Source of the DNA: Iningainema tapete BLCC-T55
GTDB lineage: Bacteria; Cyanobacteriota; Cyanobacteriia; Cyanobacteriales; Nostocaceae
NCBI RefSeq assembly: GCF_014698965.1
Contig: NZ_JACXAE010000110.1
Span: 62,001-126,000 of the forward strand
Length of the DNA: 64,000 nt
Direction: 5' to 3'
Below, piece by piece: positions 27,102 through 35,563 of this stretch. The notes beneath the pieces are model-generated. The model had not been told where the DNA came from, ran no database searches, and saw only the letters and a program-made list of their open reading frames with translations. The position numbers and the translations under genes were made by a program. Numbering within the stretch: position 1 is the stretch's first letter; the number at the start of each line of letters is the position of its first letter.

Positions 27102-27878
27102 TCACTTGCCGTAATAAACCCTAGCGCCCCTATAGCCTTGATCTCGTAGATATTTATTCCATTGTTCGGCAAGCGATCGCTGATAAAAAGGTCCAACAGC
27201 TACATGAGGTCCTCGCGGTTGTTCTCTAGCAACCACCTCTATATTATTTTGTCCAACATTGCGATTAATTTGGTTTCGCAGGGCAAATAAATCTTCCCCA
27301 AGAGCAGGAATCACCACGTAATAATTCCGAGAACGCCTGCTATAATCGCCTTGATCTGGTAAGTTAGGTCTACCTTGACCGTTATTTGTGTAAGTACTGC
27401 TGAGATTATATATACCTATACTTCGTAGTTGCTCCAAACGCCTATTAGCACTTGCTCGTGTGCTAAATGCTCCAGCTTGAATTACGGAACGTCCTTGATA
27501 ACTGGTTCTAAAAGCTCCTCGATCAACTTGATTGCGCACTTGTTGCAGTAATTGATAGCTACTACTATTAATGAAAACTTTGTAACCAGCTCGATTTTGA
27601 TAATACCTTTGGGGATTTGTGTTTACAGGCGGAACCCTATAACCATCTCGATCTACTGGTAGTGGTGGTAATGGTTCGTTATTTGAGGGAGGAGGTGGTA
27701 CAAAATCAATGACTTGAGCTTGTAAAACACCGTCACTTTTGATTTGCGCCTGCGTAGTCAAGTGAGGGATAAGCGCCAACCACCCCCCCAGTAACAAAGA
27801 TGTTATCCAGTATGCTCGGCTCAAATGAGTAAATGCGATTAGTTGATTTGGTATTGCGCTCAACATAGTGACAGTCAC
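27102..27878 (-). CDS. secreted SPOR-like repeat protein
   Basis: This 258-residue protein has an N-terminal signal/anchor (about 23-42, YWITSLLLGGWLALIPHL) and a proline-rich linker (DFVPPPPSNNEPLPPLP). Two SPOR-like repeats follow: SVIQAGAFSTRASANRRLEQ with LRSIGI, and HVAVGPFYQRSLAEQWNKYL with RDQGYRGARV. SPOR domains bind denuded peptidoglycan, and the protein is probably periplasmic. It lies 87 bp upstream of the preferred nnr start on the same strand, so the two may be co-transcribed. A family function beyond wall binding cannot be inferred. Confidence 0.8.
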   Translation of the reverse strand: MTVTMLSAIPNQLIAFTHLSRAYWITSLLLGGWLALIPHLTTQAQIKSDGVLQAQVIDFVPPPPSNNEPLPPLPVDRDGYRVPPVNTNPQRYYQNRAGYKVFINSSSYQLLQQVRNQVDRGAFRTSYQGRSVIQAGAFSTRASANRRLEQLRSIGIYNLSSTYTNNGQGRPNLPDQGDYSRRSRNYYVVIPALGEDLFALRNQINRNVGQNNIEVVAREQPRGPHVAVGPFYQRSLAEQWNKYLRDQGYRGARVYYGK

Positions 27879-28000
27879 AGCAGAACATTGAGATCATTAT
27901 CTGTGTTAATCTACACTACAGTATTAATCATCTTCAAACAGCAGGCAATAAGACTACAAAATGTTAGCCTAGAGTTAGCTGCCTAGCAATTTTTACAGGT

Positions 28001-29053
28001 ATGAACATCGTAGTTGGTCTTTCCGGTGGCGTTGACAGTTCCACCGCTGCTGCCATCCTCCACAATCAAGGTTATGAGGTAATTGGTTTAACCCTTTGGT
28101 TGATGAAAGGGAAGGGACAGTGTTGCTCTGAAGGCATGATTGACGCGGCTTATATCTGTGAACAACTGGGCATCCCCCATCACATCGTTGATATCCGCGA
28201 AGTCTTTCAGACTAACATTGTAGATTACCTAGTAGCTGGTTATAGTGCTGGTATCACCCCATTGCCTTGCTCCCAATGCAATAAGACTGTAAAATTTGGT
28301 CCCATGCTGCAATATGCAAAGCGTAATTTGGCATCTGACAAAATTGCGACTGGTCACTATGCCCGCATTCACTATGATGATACTACGGGAAGATACCAGT
28401 TACTGCGAGCAGTTGACCGCAATAAAGACCAATCTTACTTTCTCTATGACTTGTCGCAAGATTTATTAGCAGGTTCCGTATTTCCTCTAGGAGAATTGGA
28501 AAAAAGCGACACGCGGCGTATTGCGGCAGAATACGGGTTAAAAACCGCAGATAAGCCGGAAAGTCAAGACTTGTGCTTAGTAGAAAGTAACGGTTCGATG
28601 CGTGCTTTTCTTGACAAGTATCTAGCACCCAAACAAGGGGAAATTGTGGATGCCTCAGGCAAAGTATTGGGGCAACATGATGGTGTCCATCATTACACAA
28701 TAGGACAACGCAAAGGGATAGGTATCGCTGCCCCTGAACCGTTGTATGTGATTGGCTTGGATGCGGTGAACAACAAAGTAATTGTAGGCGATCGCACCAA
28801 AGCAACACAACCAGAATGTACAGTAGGAAGGGTAAACTGGGTATCGATTGCCGAACCCTCAACCCCCATTAAAGCTGAAGCGCAAATTCGTTATCGCTCA
28901 CCCGCTGTACCAGTTACAATCATTCCCCTAGAAAACTCTCGCGTGCGCCTAGTGTTTGATGAACCCCAGTTCAGTATAACCCCAGGACAAGCCGCAGTCT
29001 GGTACGACGGGGAAAAAGTTTTGGGTGGCGGCATAATTGAACCATTAAGCTAA
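28001..29053 (+). CDS. mnmA: tRNA-specific 2-thiouridylase
   Basis: MnmA (TrmU) makes the 2-thio group at U34 of tRNA for Lys, Glu and Gln. It has 350 residues, the normal length. The motifs are the PP-loop GLSGGVDSS, the catalytic cysteine in [12 protein letters not shown], the second cysteine in ESQDLCLVE, and the C-terminal beta-barrel with [11 protein letters not shown] and [14 protein letters not shown]. An additional GQCC pair is typical of the cyanobacterial branch. One of its substrates, tRNA-Gln(UUG), is encoded at 744-815 of this window. Confidence 0.97.
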   Translation: MNIVVGLSGGVDSSTAAAILHNQGYEVIGLTLWLMKGKGQCCSEGMIDAAYICEQLGIPHHIVDIREVFQTNIVDYLVAGYSAGITPLPCSQCNKTVKFGPMLQYAKRNLASDKIATGHYARIHYDDTTGRYQLLRAVDRNKDQSYFLYDLSQDLLAGSVFPLGELEKSDTRRIAAEYGLKTADKPESQDLCLVESNGSMRAFLDKYLAPKQGEIVDASGKVLGQHDGVHHYTIGQRKGIGIAAPEPLYVIGLDAVNNKVIVGDRTKATQPECTVGRVNWVSIAEPSTPIKAEAQIRYRSPAVPVTIIPLENSRVRLVFDEPQFSITPGQAAVWYDGEKVLGGGIIEPLS

Positions 29054-29106
29054 GAAATAAGGAATAGGGAGTAGAAATAAATTATTGATTACCATGCCCC
29101 ATTCCT

Positions 29107-30348
29107 ATGACTCTTGACGAAATTGACCAATTACTAGCTGAGTGGAACAAAAAAATCGAACATGTAAGTCAAAACCTGATCGACTTACATGGATTGCCGA
29201 CTTACCAACGGCTGACTGGTGTAGAGACGCGACATGTCGCGTCTCTACAGGGTGTTACCTATGCGCGTGTCTCTCCCGCCCTAAAGGCGATGAACGACTT
29301 GTTTGGGTATTTCGACTTACTTGTAAACACAATCAATCAAGCAAATCAACTGCGCTCATCAATACCACGGTTTATAGGTTCACAGCAAAAGCTCCAAGAA
29401 ATTGAACAAATTCTCACCACACCATCAATTCAGTTAGCAGTTGTACAAACGCCATTGGCACAAAGAAGTCTTTTCAGCGCGGCACAAATAAGTAATGCGA
29501 TCGCTCCCCAAGACTTGCTACAGTTAATGACAAACGCCTTCGATGTTGCAAAAGTTGTGGTTTTAGCTGTGGACGAAGCTTGGACGCGCTTGCAACCTAT
29601 GCTGAATATGGCACAAGCCGAAATAAAGCATCTGCAAAACTTGGCTGACTCCCTAAGCGTAGATTCGCTACCAGAACTTTGCGACGCCACTCAAAAGATT
29701 AATTTCCTGCGTCACAGAATAGAAACAGACCCACTGGGAGTTAGAGAAGATTTTACCACAGAAATTCAGCCGCAGATAGAGCGAGTAAAAACAACCTTGG
29801 AAGAGTTAGCAAAACAGCAAACACAGATAAGAGAGAGTTTTGCTCAAGCTTACCAATTACAATCACAATTGCTCGAACTTCATCGCCAAGCTTCCACAGC
29901 TTTTCAAGATAGCACATTAAAAGTAGTTGACCATTCCACGTTACAAACACCCTTGGCAAACGAGCAGATTGACGCACTTTCCGCATGGCTAAAAAGACTC
30001 GAAACAAAATTTAACGAAGGTTTGATAAATCCAGTGCGTATCGGTCTGGAAAACTGGACAGCCAAAGTGAAGGAATATATTGTAGTAACCCAAAAAGTAT
30101 ACGCAGCAAACAAAGCACCTTTAGAAACAAGAGCAGAGTTGCGCGGACGACTCGACGCCCTCAAAGCCAAAGCCCTAGCGCGGGGACTAGCAGAAGATAG
30201 CACCCTAGCTGAACTAGCAATTCAAGCTCAACAACTTCTTTACACCCAACCAACCCCTTTGTCTAAAGCCGCAGAGTTAGTATCTCAATACGAGAAACGC
30301 TGTAGAGACGTTCCGTCGGAACGTCTCTTATCAAAAAACAAAATATGA
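29107..30348 (+). CDS. coiled-coil protein, unknown function
   Basis: This 413-residue soluble protein is predicted almost entirely alpha-helical, with long Gln/Leu/Glu-rich heptad stretches (for example QPQIERVKTTLEELAKQQTQ). No enzymatic motif is seen. A perfect 28-bp palindrome at 29221-29248 is inserted in frame and codes for a segment VETRHVASL within an otherwise regular helix-forming sequence. A second palindrome forms the C-terminus (RDVPSERLL). The gene precedes the kinase-phosphatase-VWA-FHA cluster on the same strand, 183 bp before the kinase, and I infer that it belongs to that cluster. Confidence 0.75.
   Translation: MTLDEIDQLLAEWNKKIEHVSQNLIDLHGLPTYQRLTGVETRHVASLQGVTYARVSPALKAMNDLFGYFDLLVNTINQANQLRSSIPRFIGSQQKLQEIEQILTTPSIQLAVVQTPLAQRSLFSAAQISNAIAPQDLLQLMTNAFDVAKVVVLAVDEAWTRLQPMLNMAQAEIKHLQNLADSLSVDSLPELCDATQKINFLRHRIETDPLGVREDFTTEIQPQIERVKTTLEELAKQQTQIRESFAQAYQLQSQLLELHRQASTAFQDSTLKVVDHSTLQTPLANEQIDALSAWLKRLETKFNEGLINPVRIGLENWTAKVKEYIVVTQKVYAANKAPLETRAELRGRLDALKAKALARGLAEDSTLAELAIQAQQLLYTQPTPLSKAAELVSQYEKRCRDVPSERLLSKNKI
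29221..29248. repeat. GTAGAGACG palindrome, in-frame copy in the coiled-coil gene
   Basis: A perfect 28-bp palindrome: GTAGAGACGCGACA followed by its exact reverse complement. It lies inside an open reading frame, which it does not break (28 bp plus flanking bases). Confidence 0.92.
30302..30329. repeat. GTAGAGACG palindrome at the C-terminus of the coiled-coil gene
   Basis: GTAGAGACGTTCCG, a central T, then CGGAACGTCTC. The reading frame passes through it and stops 20 bp beyond, so the repeat has probably redefined the C-terminus. Confidence 0.88.
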
Positions 30349-30423
30349 GTTAAAAAAGATTTAACCCATTAATTAAAAACGCCTAAATAATCAATCTTGA
30401 ATAAAAGTCAATTGTATGAACAT

Positions 30424-30492
30424 AAAACCACAGATAAACACAAATACACACAGATGTTCTATCTGTGTTCATCTGTGTACATCTGTGGTTCC
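30424..30492. repeat. long imperfect inverted repeat (ACAGATG-type)
   Basis: Arms beginning AAACCACAGATAAACACA and ending TGTACATCTGTGGTT fold on each other over about 27 bp with a short loop. It sits in the 183-bp gap between the coiled-coil gene and the kinase gene. It is built of repeated CACAGAT/ATCTGTG units and looks like a dispersed cyanobacterial repeat; it might attenuate transcription between the two genes. Confidence 0.7.
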
Positions 30493-30531
30493 AATTTAAT
30501 TCTTCACCTCTGACTCCAAAGGAAACTCTCA

Positions 30532-32724
30532 ATGGAAGGCGCAAGCTGTCAACGTAAAGGGTGTAACGGCATCATCGAAGATAGCTATTGTAACGTATGC
30601 GGACATGCTGAAACCAAAAATGTAGAAACGCGCCATGGCACGTCTCTACGTGCCAGCATTCCCACAAAAACAGTGACATCACCAAGCGCAAGTACTACCA
30701 CAGGTTCCTCGCCACTCACCAACCGCTCCAAAGGTTCCCGGCGCACGAGCCATACCTCCAAAGGAAGCAGCCGCAAGCAACTTGGTGCTGGACTTGTATC
30801 TGTGCCAGAACTGCCTTCGACAGAACCAGAAAAAGCAATCATGGCAGAGGCGAAGGTTCCTCAAAACAAACGCTTCTGCTCGAATTGCAACAACTCCCTG
30901 AACCGAGAGAAAGGCTTTTGCCCGAAATGCGGACAAAAGTACTCCTTTATACCCTCTCTCCAACGAGGAGATTTGGTAGTAGGACAATATGAAGTCAAAG
31001 GAGCGATCGCCTACGGTGGACTAGGCTGGATTTATTTAGGCTTCGACAAAACACTGTCTCGTTACGTAGTACTCAAAGGTTTGCTAAACAGCGAAGATGC
31101 TGCGAGTGCCGCAGTAGCGGTAGCAGAACGTCAGTTTTTAGCAGCCGTCAAACACGCTAACATCGTTGGCATTTACAACTTTGTCAATCATGGTAGTGAA
31201 GGTTTCATCGTCATGGAGTATGTTGGCGGCAAGACGCTGAAAGAAATTCGTAAAGAGCGAGGACCGTTACCAGTAGGAGAAGCAATAGCGTATATTCACA
31301 GAATATTAAGTGCTTTTGCTTACCTACACTCCTTGGGTTTAGTATACTGCGACTTCAAGCCAGATAACGTCATGCTTGAAGACAACGATGTGAAGTTAAT
31401 CGACTTGGGCGGCGTGCGACGCATTGACGATCCAGATGGAGATATTTACGGCACTGTCGGCTACAGCGCCCCGGAAGCAGGTGAAGGACCTACCGTAGTA
31501 TCAGATTTATTCACCATTGGTAGAACTCTCGCTGTTTTGCTTACCAACATCAAAGGGTTTAGCAAAGAACATTTACATACTCTGCCCAGTCCCCAAGAAG
31601 AACCGCTGTTCGCCCAACAAGAATCACTGTATCGATTTTTACTTAAAGCGACAGCAGCAAATCCCGATGAGCGCTTTCAGTCTGCTGATGAAATGGCAGA
31701 ACAACTACTTGGTGTACTGCGAGAGATAGTTGCCACAGAAACAAACACACCGCGCCCAGCCTCTAGTAAGCTTTTTGGTGGCGACATGCTGGCACTGACA
31801 AACAGTAGCCACCTGGATTTAATCAAAGCCGACTATCACCAGTTGCCCATGCCGATGCTGGATACCACTGAACCTGGTTTCAACGCAGTACTTAACGCCA
31901 GTGCAATTGCCGATCCCTATCAAAGAGTTACTAGTTTAAGACATGTTATCCAGCAGTTTCCTGATTCATCAGAAGCACTGCTTCGTTTGGCAAACAGTTT
32001 GATTGACACAGGTAGTGATGCCGAAGTAGAAGAAATTTTGCAGCAAGTTGAACAAAAAGATCCTTGGGATTGGCGAGTACTGTGGTACAGGGGACGAAGC
32101 TTAATGGCACAGAGCAAAGCCAAGGAAGCTCAAGCCACTTTCGATCAAGTTTACTTTGACTTACCTGGGGAACTGGTTCCTAAATTAGCACTTGGTTTAG
32201 CTGCTGAAAGTGCAGGTAATTTTCCACTAGCAATTCACATGTATGACATAGTGTCCAGTACCGATCCCAATTATATTTCGGCAGCGTTTGGTCTAGCTCG
32301 TTGCCGATGCGCGACAGGAGATAGAAAGGGTGCAGTAGCTGCATTAGAGCGCGTACCGCCCACTGCTAATTTATATACGCGATCGCGTGTGGAAATTGCC
32401 CGTTCACTGATTGATACTTCCCATTCCCCTCCTGGAGCGAAAGAACTTCAAGAAGCTTCAACCGCTATTGAGGCACTTACTATTAAGGGTATGGAACGAT
32501 ACCAGTTAACAAAGCAGGTATTAGAAACTGCCTTATATCTGCTCACTTCCCAAGTACTTTCGCCCACAAACGATGTCTCAATTATGGGTCAGTCACTTCA
32601 GGAAGTGTATCTACGCAAAGGGTTAGAAAAAGCCCTGCGCGATATGGCACACCTATCAACTGCAGACGAGAAGATTCGCCTAGTTGATGAAGCTAACCGT
32701 GTACGTCCAAAAACTCTGTTTTAA
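30532..32724 (+). CDS. PknG-like Ser/Thr protein kinase with zinc ribbons and TPRs
   Basis: This 730-residue cytosolic kinase has the architecture of mycobacterial PknG: metal-binding N-terminus, kinase, TPR tail. Cys pairs at the very start (CQRKGC, CNVC) and FCSNCNN...FCPKCGQ form zinc ribbons. The kinase domain (about 145-400) has a glycine loop AYGGLGWIYLG, the lysine in VVLKGLL, a catalytic loop VYCDFKPDNVML in place of HRD, and DLGGV in place of DFG, all PknG-type. TPR-like helices follow to the end. An in-frame palindromic repeat codes for part of the Ser/Thr-rich linker (VETRHGTSLRAS). It is followed by PP2C and VWA genes, as in TerY-P triads, and probably phosphorylates the FHA or VWA partners. 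Confidence 0.92.
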   Translation: MEGASCQRKGCNGIIEDSYCNVCGHAETKNVETRHGTSLRASIPTKTVTSPSASTTTGSSPLTNRSKGSRRTSHTSKGSSRKQLGAGLVSVPELPSTEPEKAIMAEAKVPQNKRFCSNCNNSLNREKGFCPKCGQKYSFIPSLQRGDLVVGQYEVKGAIAYGGLGWIYLGFDKTLSRYVVLKGLLNSEDAASAAVAVAERQFLAAVKHANIVGIYNFVNHGSEGFIVMEYVGGKTLKEIRKERGPLPVGEAIAYIHRILSAFAYLHSLGLVYCDFKPDNVMLEDNDVKLIDLGGVRRIDDPDGDIYGTVGYSAPEAGEGPTVVSDLFTIGRTLAVLLTNIKGFSKEHLHTLPSPQEEPLFAQQESLYRFLLKATAANPDERFQSADEMAEQLLGVLREIVATETNTPRPASSKLFGGDMLALTNSSHLDLIKADYHQLPMPMLDTTEPGFNAVLNASAIADPYQRVTSLRHVIQQFPDSSEALLRLANSLIDTGSDAEVEEILQQVEQKDPWDWRVLWYRGRSLMAQSKAKEAQATFDQVYFDLPGELVPKLALGLAAESAGNFPLAIHMYDIVSSTDPNYISAAFGLARCRCATGDRKGAVAALERVPPTANLYTRSRVEIARSLIDTSHSPPGAKELQEASTAIEALTIKGMERYQLTKQVLETALYLLTSQVLSPTNDVSIMGQSLQEVYLRKGLEKALRDMAHLSTADEKIRLVDEANRVRPKTLF
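30622..30649. repeat. GTAGAAACG palindrome, in-frame copy in the kinase gene
   Basis: GTAGAAACGCGCCA/TGGCACGTCTCTAC is an imperfect 28-bp copy of the GTAGAGACG palindrome family. It lies in the low-complexity linker between the first zinc ribbon and the second, and does not break the frame. Confidence 0.88.
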
Positions 32725-32794
32725 GGATTTTGGATTATTTTTTGTCTCACGCAAAGACGCTAAGGCGCTAAGAAGAACCCAACTCCTGATTCCT

Positions 32795-33766
32795 ATGCAA
32801 TGTTCAAAATGTGGCACTAAAGTACAAGTTGGCGATCGCTTTTGTGAAGAATGCGGTACACCTTTGAATGTCATCTCATCTACAGGGGGATGTGAAAAAT
32901 GTGGTGCGCCACTAGAGGAAATTGATGCTGATGGCTTTTGTTTCAGGTGTGGATTTCGACAAGAAAATCTGCAGGATGATAGGTTTGAGGTTGTGCCTTG
33001 TGTCAATTTGGCTGGTGTGAGCGATCGAGGGTTAAGACATCAGCGTAACGAAGACTATGTTGCTTGCGCTTGTATTGATCGCAATACTTATGTTCTTGTT
33101 GTTTGCGATGGTGTTTCGAGTTCCCAGTCTCCTGAATTGGCTGCTAAGGCTGCAGCGGAAACTGCCTGTAGGGCGCTGACTAATGCTGTTGAACCCCCTA
33201 ACCCCCCGAATATCGGGGGGCAAGCGTCTCAACAAAATGCGATGAAGGTGGCGATCGCTGAGGCAATGACATCTGTATGTGCTATTGAGTACACTAGTAT
33301 TACGGGGACTGAGCCGCCGTCAACTACTATTGTTGCGGCGGTAGTTGTTGACAGCACCGCTACTATTGGTTGGCTGGGTGATAGTCGCGCTTATTGGATT
33401 TCTCCTCATTGCGTACAGCAATTAACTAAGGACGATTCTTGGCTTAATGATGTGGTGTCGGTGGGTGAAATGAGCGAAGTTGAAGCGAGAAAATCGCCTC
33501 ATGCTCATGCGATTACCCGTTGGCTAGGGGCAGATGCGGAGAACTCGGAACCTTCAATTGTCAACTTTCAAATTCCCGGTTCTGGGCATCTGCTGCTGTG
33601 TACCGATGGACTATGGAATTACACGCCGGAGCTACTACAACTTGAGGCAATTGTCAATGGTGATAAGGATGCGGTTGCTGTGGCGCGACGGTTGGTGCAA
33701 TTTGCTCTAAGCTCCGGCGGTCATGACAATATCAGCGTTGCTATACTATCTTTAGGAGTATGTTAG
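32795..33766 (+). CDS. PP2C-type Ser/Thr phosphatase with zinc ribbons
   Basis: The product has 323 residues from the ATG at 32795 (MQCSKCGTKVQVGDRFCEEC). The frame is open to 32684, but that part overlaps the kinase gene and a dispersed repeat, so I reject it. Two zinc ribbons (CSKC...CEEC and CEKC...CFRC) precede a PP2C domain with metal-site residues in RHQRNEDYV, VVCDGVSSS, GWLGDSRAYW, LLCTDGLWN and GGHDNISVA. It is expected to reverse the phosphorylation done by the upstream kinase. A C-run repeat is embedded in frame (EPPNPPNIGGQAS). Zinc ribbons shared with kinase and FHA partner suggest a common docking surface. Confidence 0.93.
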   Translation: MQCSKCGTKVQVGDRFCEECGTPLNVISSTGGCEKCGAPLEEIDADGFCFRCGFRQENLQDDRFEVVPCVNLAGVSDRGLRHQRNEDYVACACIDRNTYVLVVCDGVSSSQSPELAAKAAAETACRALTNAVEPPNPPNIGGQASQQNAMKVAIAEAMTSVCAIEYTSITGTEPPSTTIVAAVVVDSTATIGWLGDSRAYWISPHCVQQLTKDDSWLNDVVSVGEMSEVEARKSPHAHAITRWLGADAENSEPSIVNFQIPGSGHLLLCTDGLWNYTPELLQLEAIVNGDKDAVAVARRLVQFALSSGGHDNISVAILSLGVC

Positions 33767-33818
33767 TGTCAATATATACTTTAATAATTTCACAAAAATG
33801 GTATCGTTATCACTGGCT

Positions 33819-33823
33819 GGAGG
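33819..33823 (+). promoter_or_regulatory. Shine-Dalgarno site that selects a TTG start
   Basis: GGAGG lies 6 nt before the TTG at 33830. No ATG lies near, and the ATPase motif begins nine codons later, so this site fixes the unusual start codon of the ParA-like gene. Confidence 0.7.
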
Positions 33824-33829
33824 AACAAA

Positions 33830-34480
33830 TTGATTATTCTCTGTACTCATAATAGTGGAGGTGTAGGAAAGACAACGTTGGCTATCCATGCGGCAGGAGT
33901 ACTTAGCTCTCAGTCAGGTAGAACAACCCTTCTAATAGACTGTGACGATCAGGCAGACTCATGGCAATTTTACGCAAATCGAATGCCCAATCAGTATGAA
34001 TTATTAAAGGTTGGGGATAGCTTATCAATTCTTGATAATCAGAAGCGGCAAAAAATTACAAATATTGTTAATTTGGAAGAGTATGACCACATTGTAATTG
34101 ATATTGACAGTGAATTTTTGAATACAATTCACGCAATTATTTACAATCAACCTGATGTTGTTCTCATCCCAGTTAATAAATCTCAGCGACGGAAAGCATT
34201 AAATAAATTACCTATAGTTCTCTCAGCGGTTGCTTTACTTGAAAGTAAATACGGTTATTCTTTTGAAGTAATAATTGTTCCTCTTGGAGTGAAGCAAGAT
34301 GTTGTTTTGGAAGCTCTAAAACAAGTTCAAGACAAACCGCAATCCTGTCGTGTAGCTTTAGCTATTAGAGATTTACAAGATGAAATGTCTCTTGCTGTTT
34401 ATGAAGATAGAAAATATATCTGGGATTATACAGGTTGTGAAGATTTGTATCAAGATTTTTGTTCAATTTTAGAAATTTAG
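33830..34480 (+). CDS. ParA/MinD-like ATPase, first gene of inserted cassette
   Basis: This 216-residue P-loop ATPase of the SIMIBI class starts at TTG. The deviant Walker A is NSGGVGKTTLAIH, with the signature lysine just before the GK. TTLLIDCDDQAD is Walker A', and HIVIDID is Walker B-like. It is short, as in ParA proteins without a DNA-binding extension. Two downstream genes follow within 13 bp and with a 4-bp overlap. The cassette is more AT-rich than its neighbours and I see no HIP1 octamer in it. It interrupts the PP2C-VWA gene pair. It is not near any replication gene, so plasmid partition is unlikely; a role in positioning or switching the adjacent nuclease is conceivable. Confidence 0.85.
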   Translation: MIILCTHNSGGVGKTTLAIHAAGVLSSQSGRTTLLIDCDDQADSWQFYANRMPNQYELLKVGDSLSILDNQKRQKITNIVNLEEYDHIVIDIDSEFLNTIHAIIYNQPDVVLIPVNKSQRRKALNKLPIVLSAVALLESKYGYSFEVIIVPLGVKQDVVLEALKQVQDKPQSCRVALAIRDLQDEMSLAVYEDRKYIWDYTGCEDLYQDFCSILEI

Positions 34481-34493
34481 AGGAGTAATATAT

Positions 34494-34997
34494 ATGCATT
34501 TAGAAAATCAAGAGCTTCAAAACACTGCTAACTCATTAGCAGATCAATCTCTATCTAATAACTTAAAAGAGAATCAGCTAGACAATCAAAAAATTGAAGC
34601 TGAAAAAGCTTATGTTGAACAAGTTGTAGCAGAGGCGACTCAGCCGATTAATGAGGTTGAAAAACCTACACAGTTCACGATCATGATTACCGAAGCTCAA
34701 GAAAATATGGCAGGAGCAATCCGCAAAGCTTTAGGATTAGGTTTTGAAGTTACCCTAAATTCGGCAATTAAGTATGCTCTTTTCTATGCTCAAAATAAGC
34801 AAGTGTCTGTGAGCAAACTTGAAGAGTATCCTAGTAGTCTTGGTTCACACTCGCTCAAAATAAAAGTTACACCAGACACTTTACATAGACTAAAAGAGTC
34901 GGGCGCAACAAATCAACTTTCTCAGTGTGTTGTAATAGGTATTCAACTGTTGCATGAGCGATTGATTAATGCTAAAACAAATAATGAACATCTATGA
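34494..34997 (+). CDS. unknown protein, middle gene of inserted cassette
   Basis: This 167-residue protein starts at an ATG preceded by GAGG. The first 60 residues are polar and rich in Asn, Gln and Glu, probably disordered. The rest contains two similar helical blocks that may be ribbon-helix-helix-like (FTIMITEAQENMAGAIRKAL and LKIKVTPDTLHRLKESGATN). That would suit a small DNA-binding adaptor, comparable in genetic position to ParB-type partners. I do not recognise the family. It overlaps the nuclease gene by 4 bp (ATGA), so the two are translationally coupled. Confidence 0.75.
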   Translation: MHLENQELQNTANSLADQSLSNNLKENQLDNQKIEAEKAYVEQVVAEATQPINEVEKPTQFTIMITEAQENMAGAIRKALGLGFEVTLNSAIKYALFYAQNKQVSVSKLEEYPSSLGSHSLKIKVTPDTLHRLKESGATNQLSQCVVIGIQLLHERLINAKTNNEHL

Positions 34998-35467
34998 CAA
35001 ACGACTGGGTAACTAGAAAACTAATTGACGCAATTATTAGCCTTGATCCATCAACAAAGGGAGAACTTGGGAGGCGTGCAGCGGCTCATCTAGGACTAGA
35101 ACCTGGTAGAGTTGGTAAAGATGGTGGCATTGATGGAGTTGGATTCCTTGAAGGAAGCAAAATATATTTTCAATCCAAATTAGAAAGTCAGCCTTTGGAT
35201 GCAGATTATGCTGATAACCTGTATGCAAAACTTGTACGTCATAGAGCAGATATAGGTGTTGTACTATCAGCAACTGGTTATACAAGGGGGTTTGAGCCAA
35301 GATTGAAAGAGTTTGAAGAAATTCATACGAATGTCTATCACAGAAAGTGGATCAAAATACACTTATTAAACTTATATGATTACTTCAATGAAACTTCAGT
35401 ATTTGAGCAAGCAATAAAAGATTTGCCACCACTACGTAACTTGGGGATTGAAAAATGGCTTCAGTAA
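34994..35467 (+). CDS. Mrr-like restriction endonuclease-fold protein
   Basis: This 157-residue protein contains GRVGKDGGIDGVGFLEGSKI followed by YFQSKLES. This is the D...(Q)xK arrangement of Mrr-type PD-(D/E)XK nucleases, where GGDGGIDG(I/V) and (I/V)Q.K flank the active site. The typical arginine or lysine-rich wing is not obvious, and the C-terminus (LRNLGIEKWLQ) is short. No methyltransferase lies nearby, so it is not a classical restriction-modification pair. Coupling to an ATPase and an adaptor suggests a regulated nuclease. The assignment rests on motif pattern only. Confidence 0.72.
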   Translation: MTNDWVTRKLIDAIISLDPSTKGELGRRAAAHLGLEPGRVGKDGGIDGVGFLEGSKIYFQSKLESQPLDADYADNLYAKLVRHRADIGVVLSATGYTRGFEPRLKEFEEIHTNVYHRKWIKIHLLNLYDYFNETSVFEQAIKDLPPLRNLGIEKWLQ

Positions 35468-35563
35468 ATGCACGATTATTTCCCTTAACCTAAAATTTTT
35501 AATTAAAAAAACAGTAACAGGTTTTAAAGTACATACATTATCTTATTTATTGAATAAAATTCT

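Noticed and set aside
32684-32794. Longer N-terminus of the PP2C protein
   Set aside because: It overlaps the kinase gene and a dispersed repeat; the zinc ribbon starts at the ATG of 32795.
33830-34997. ParA-like gene as part of a plasmid partition locus
   Set aside because: No replication initiator, ParB with HTH, or centromere-like direct repeats were seen, and it lies inside a chromosomal operon.
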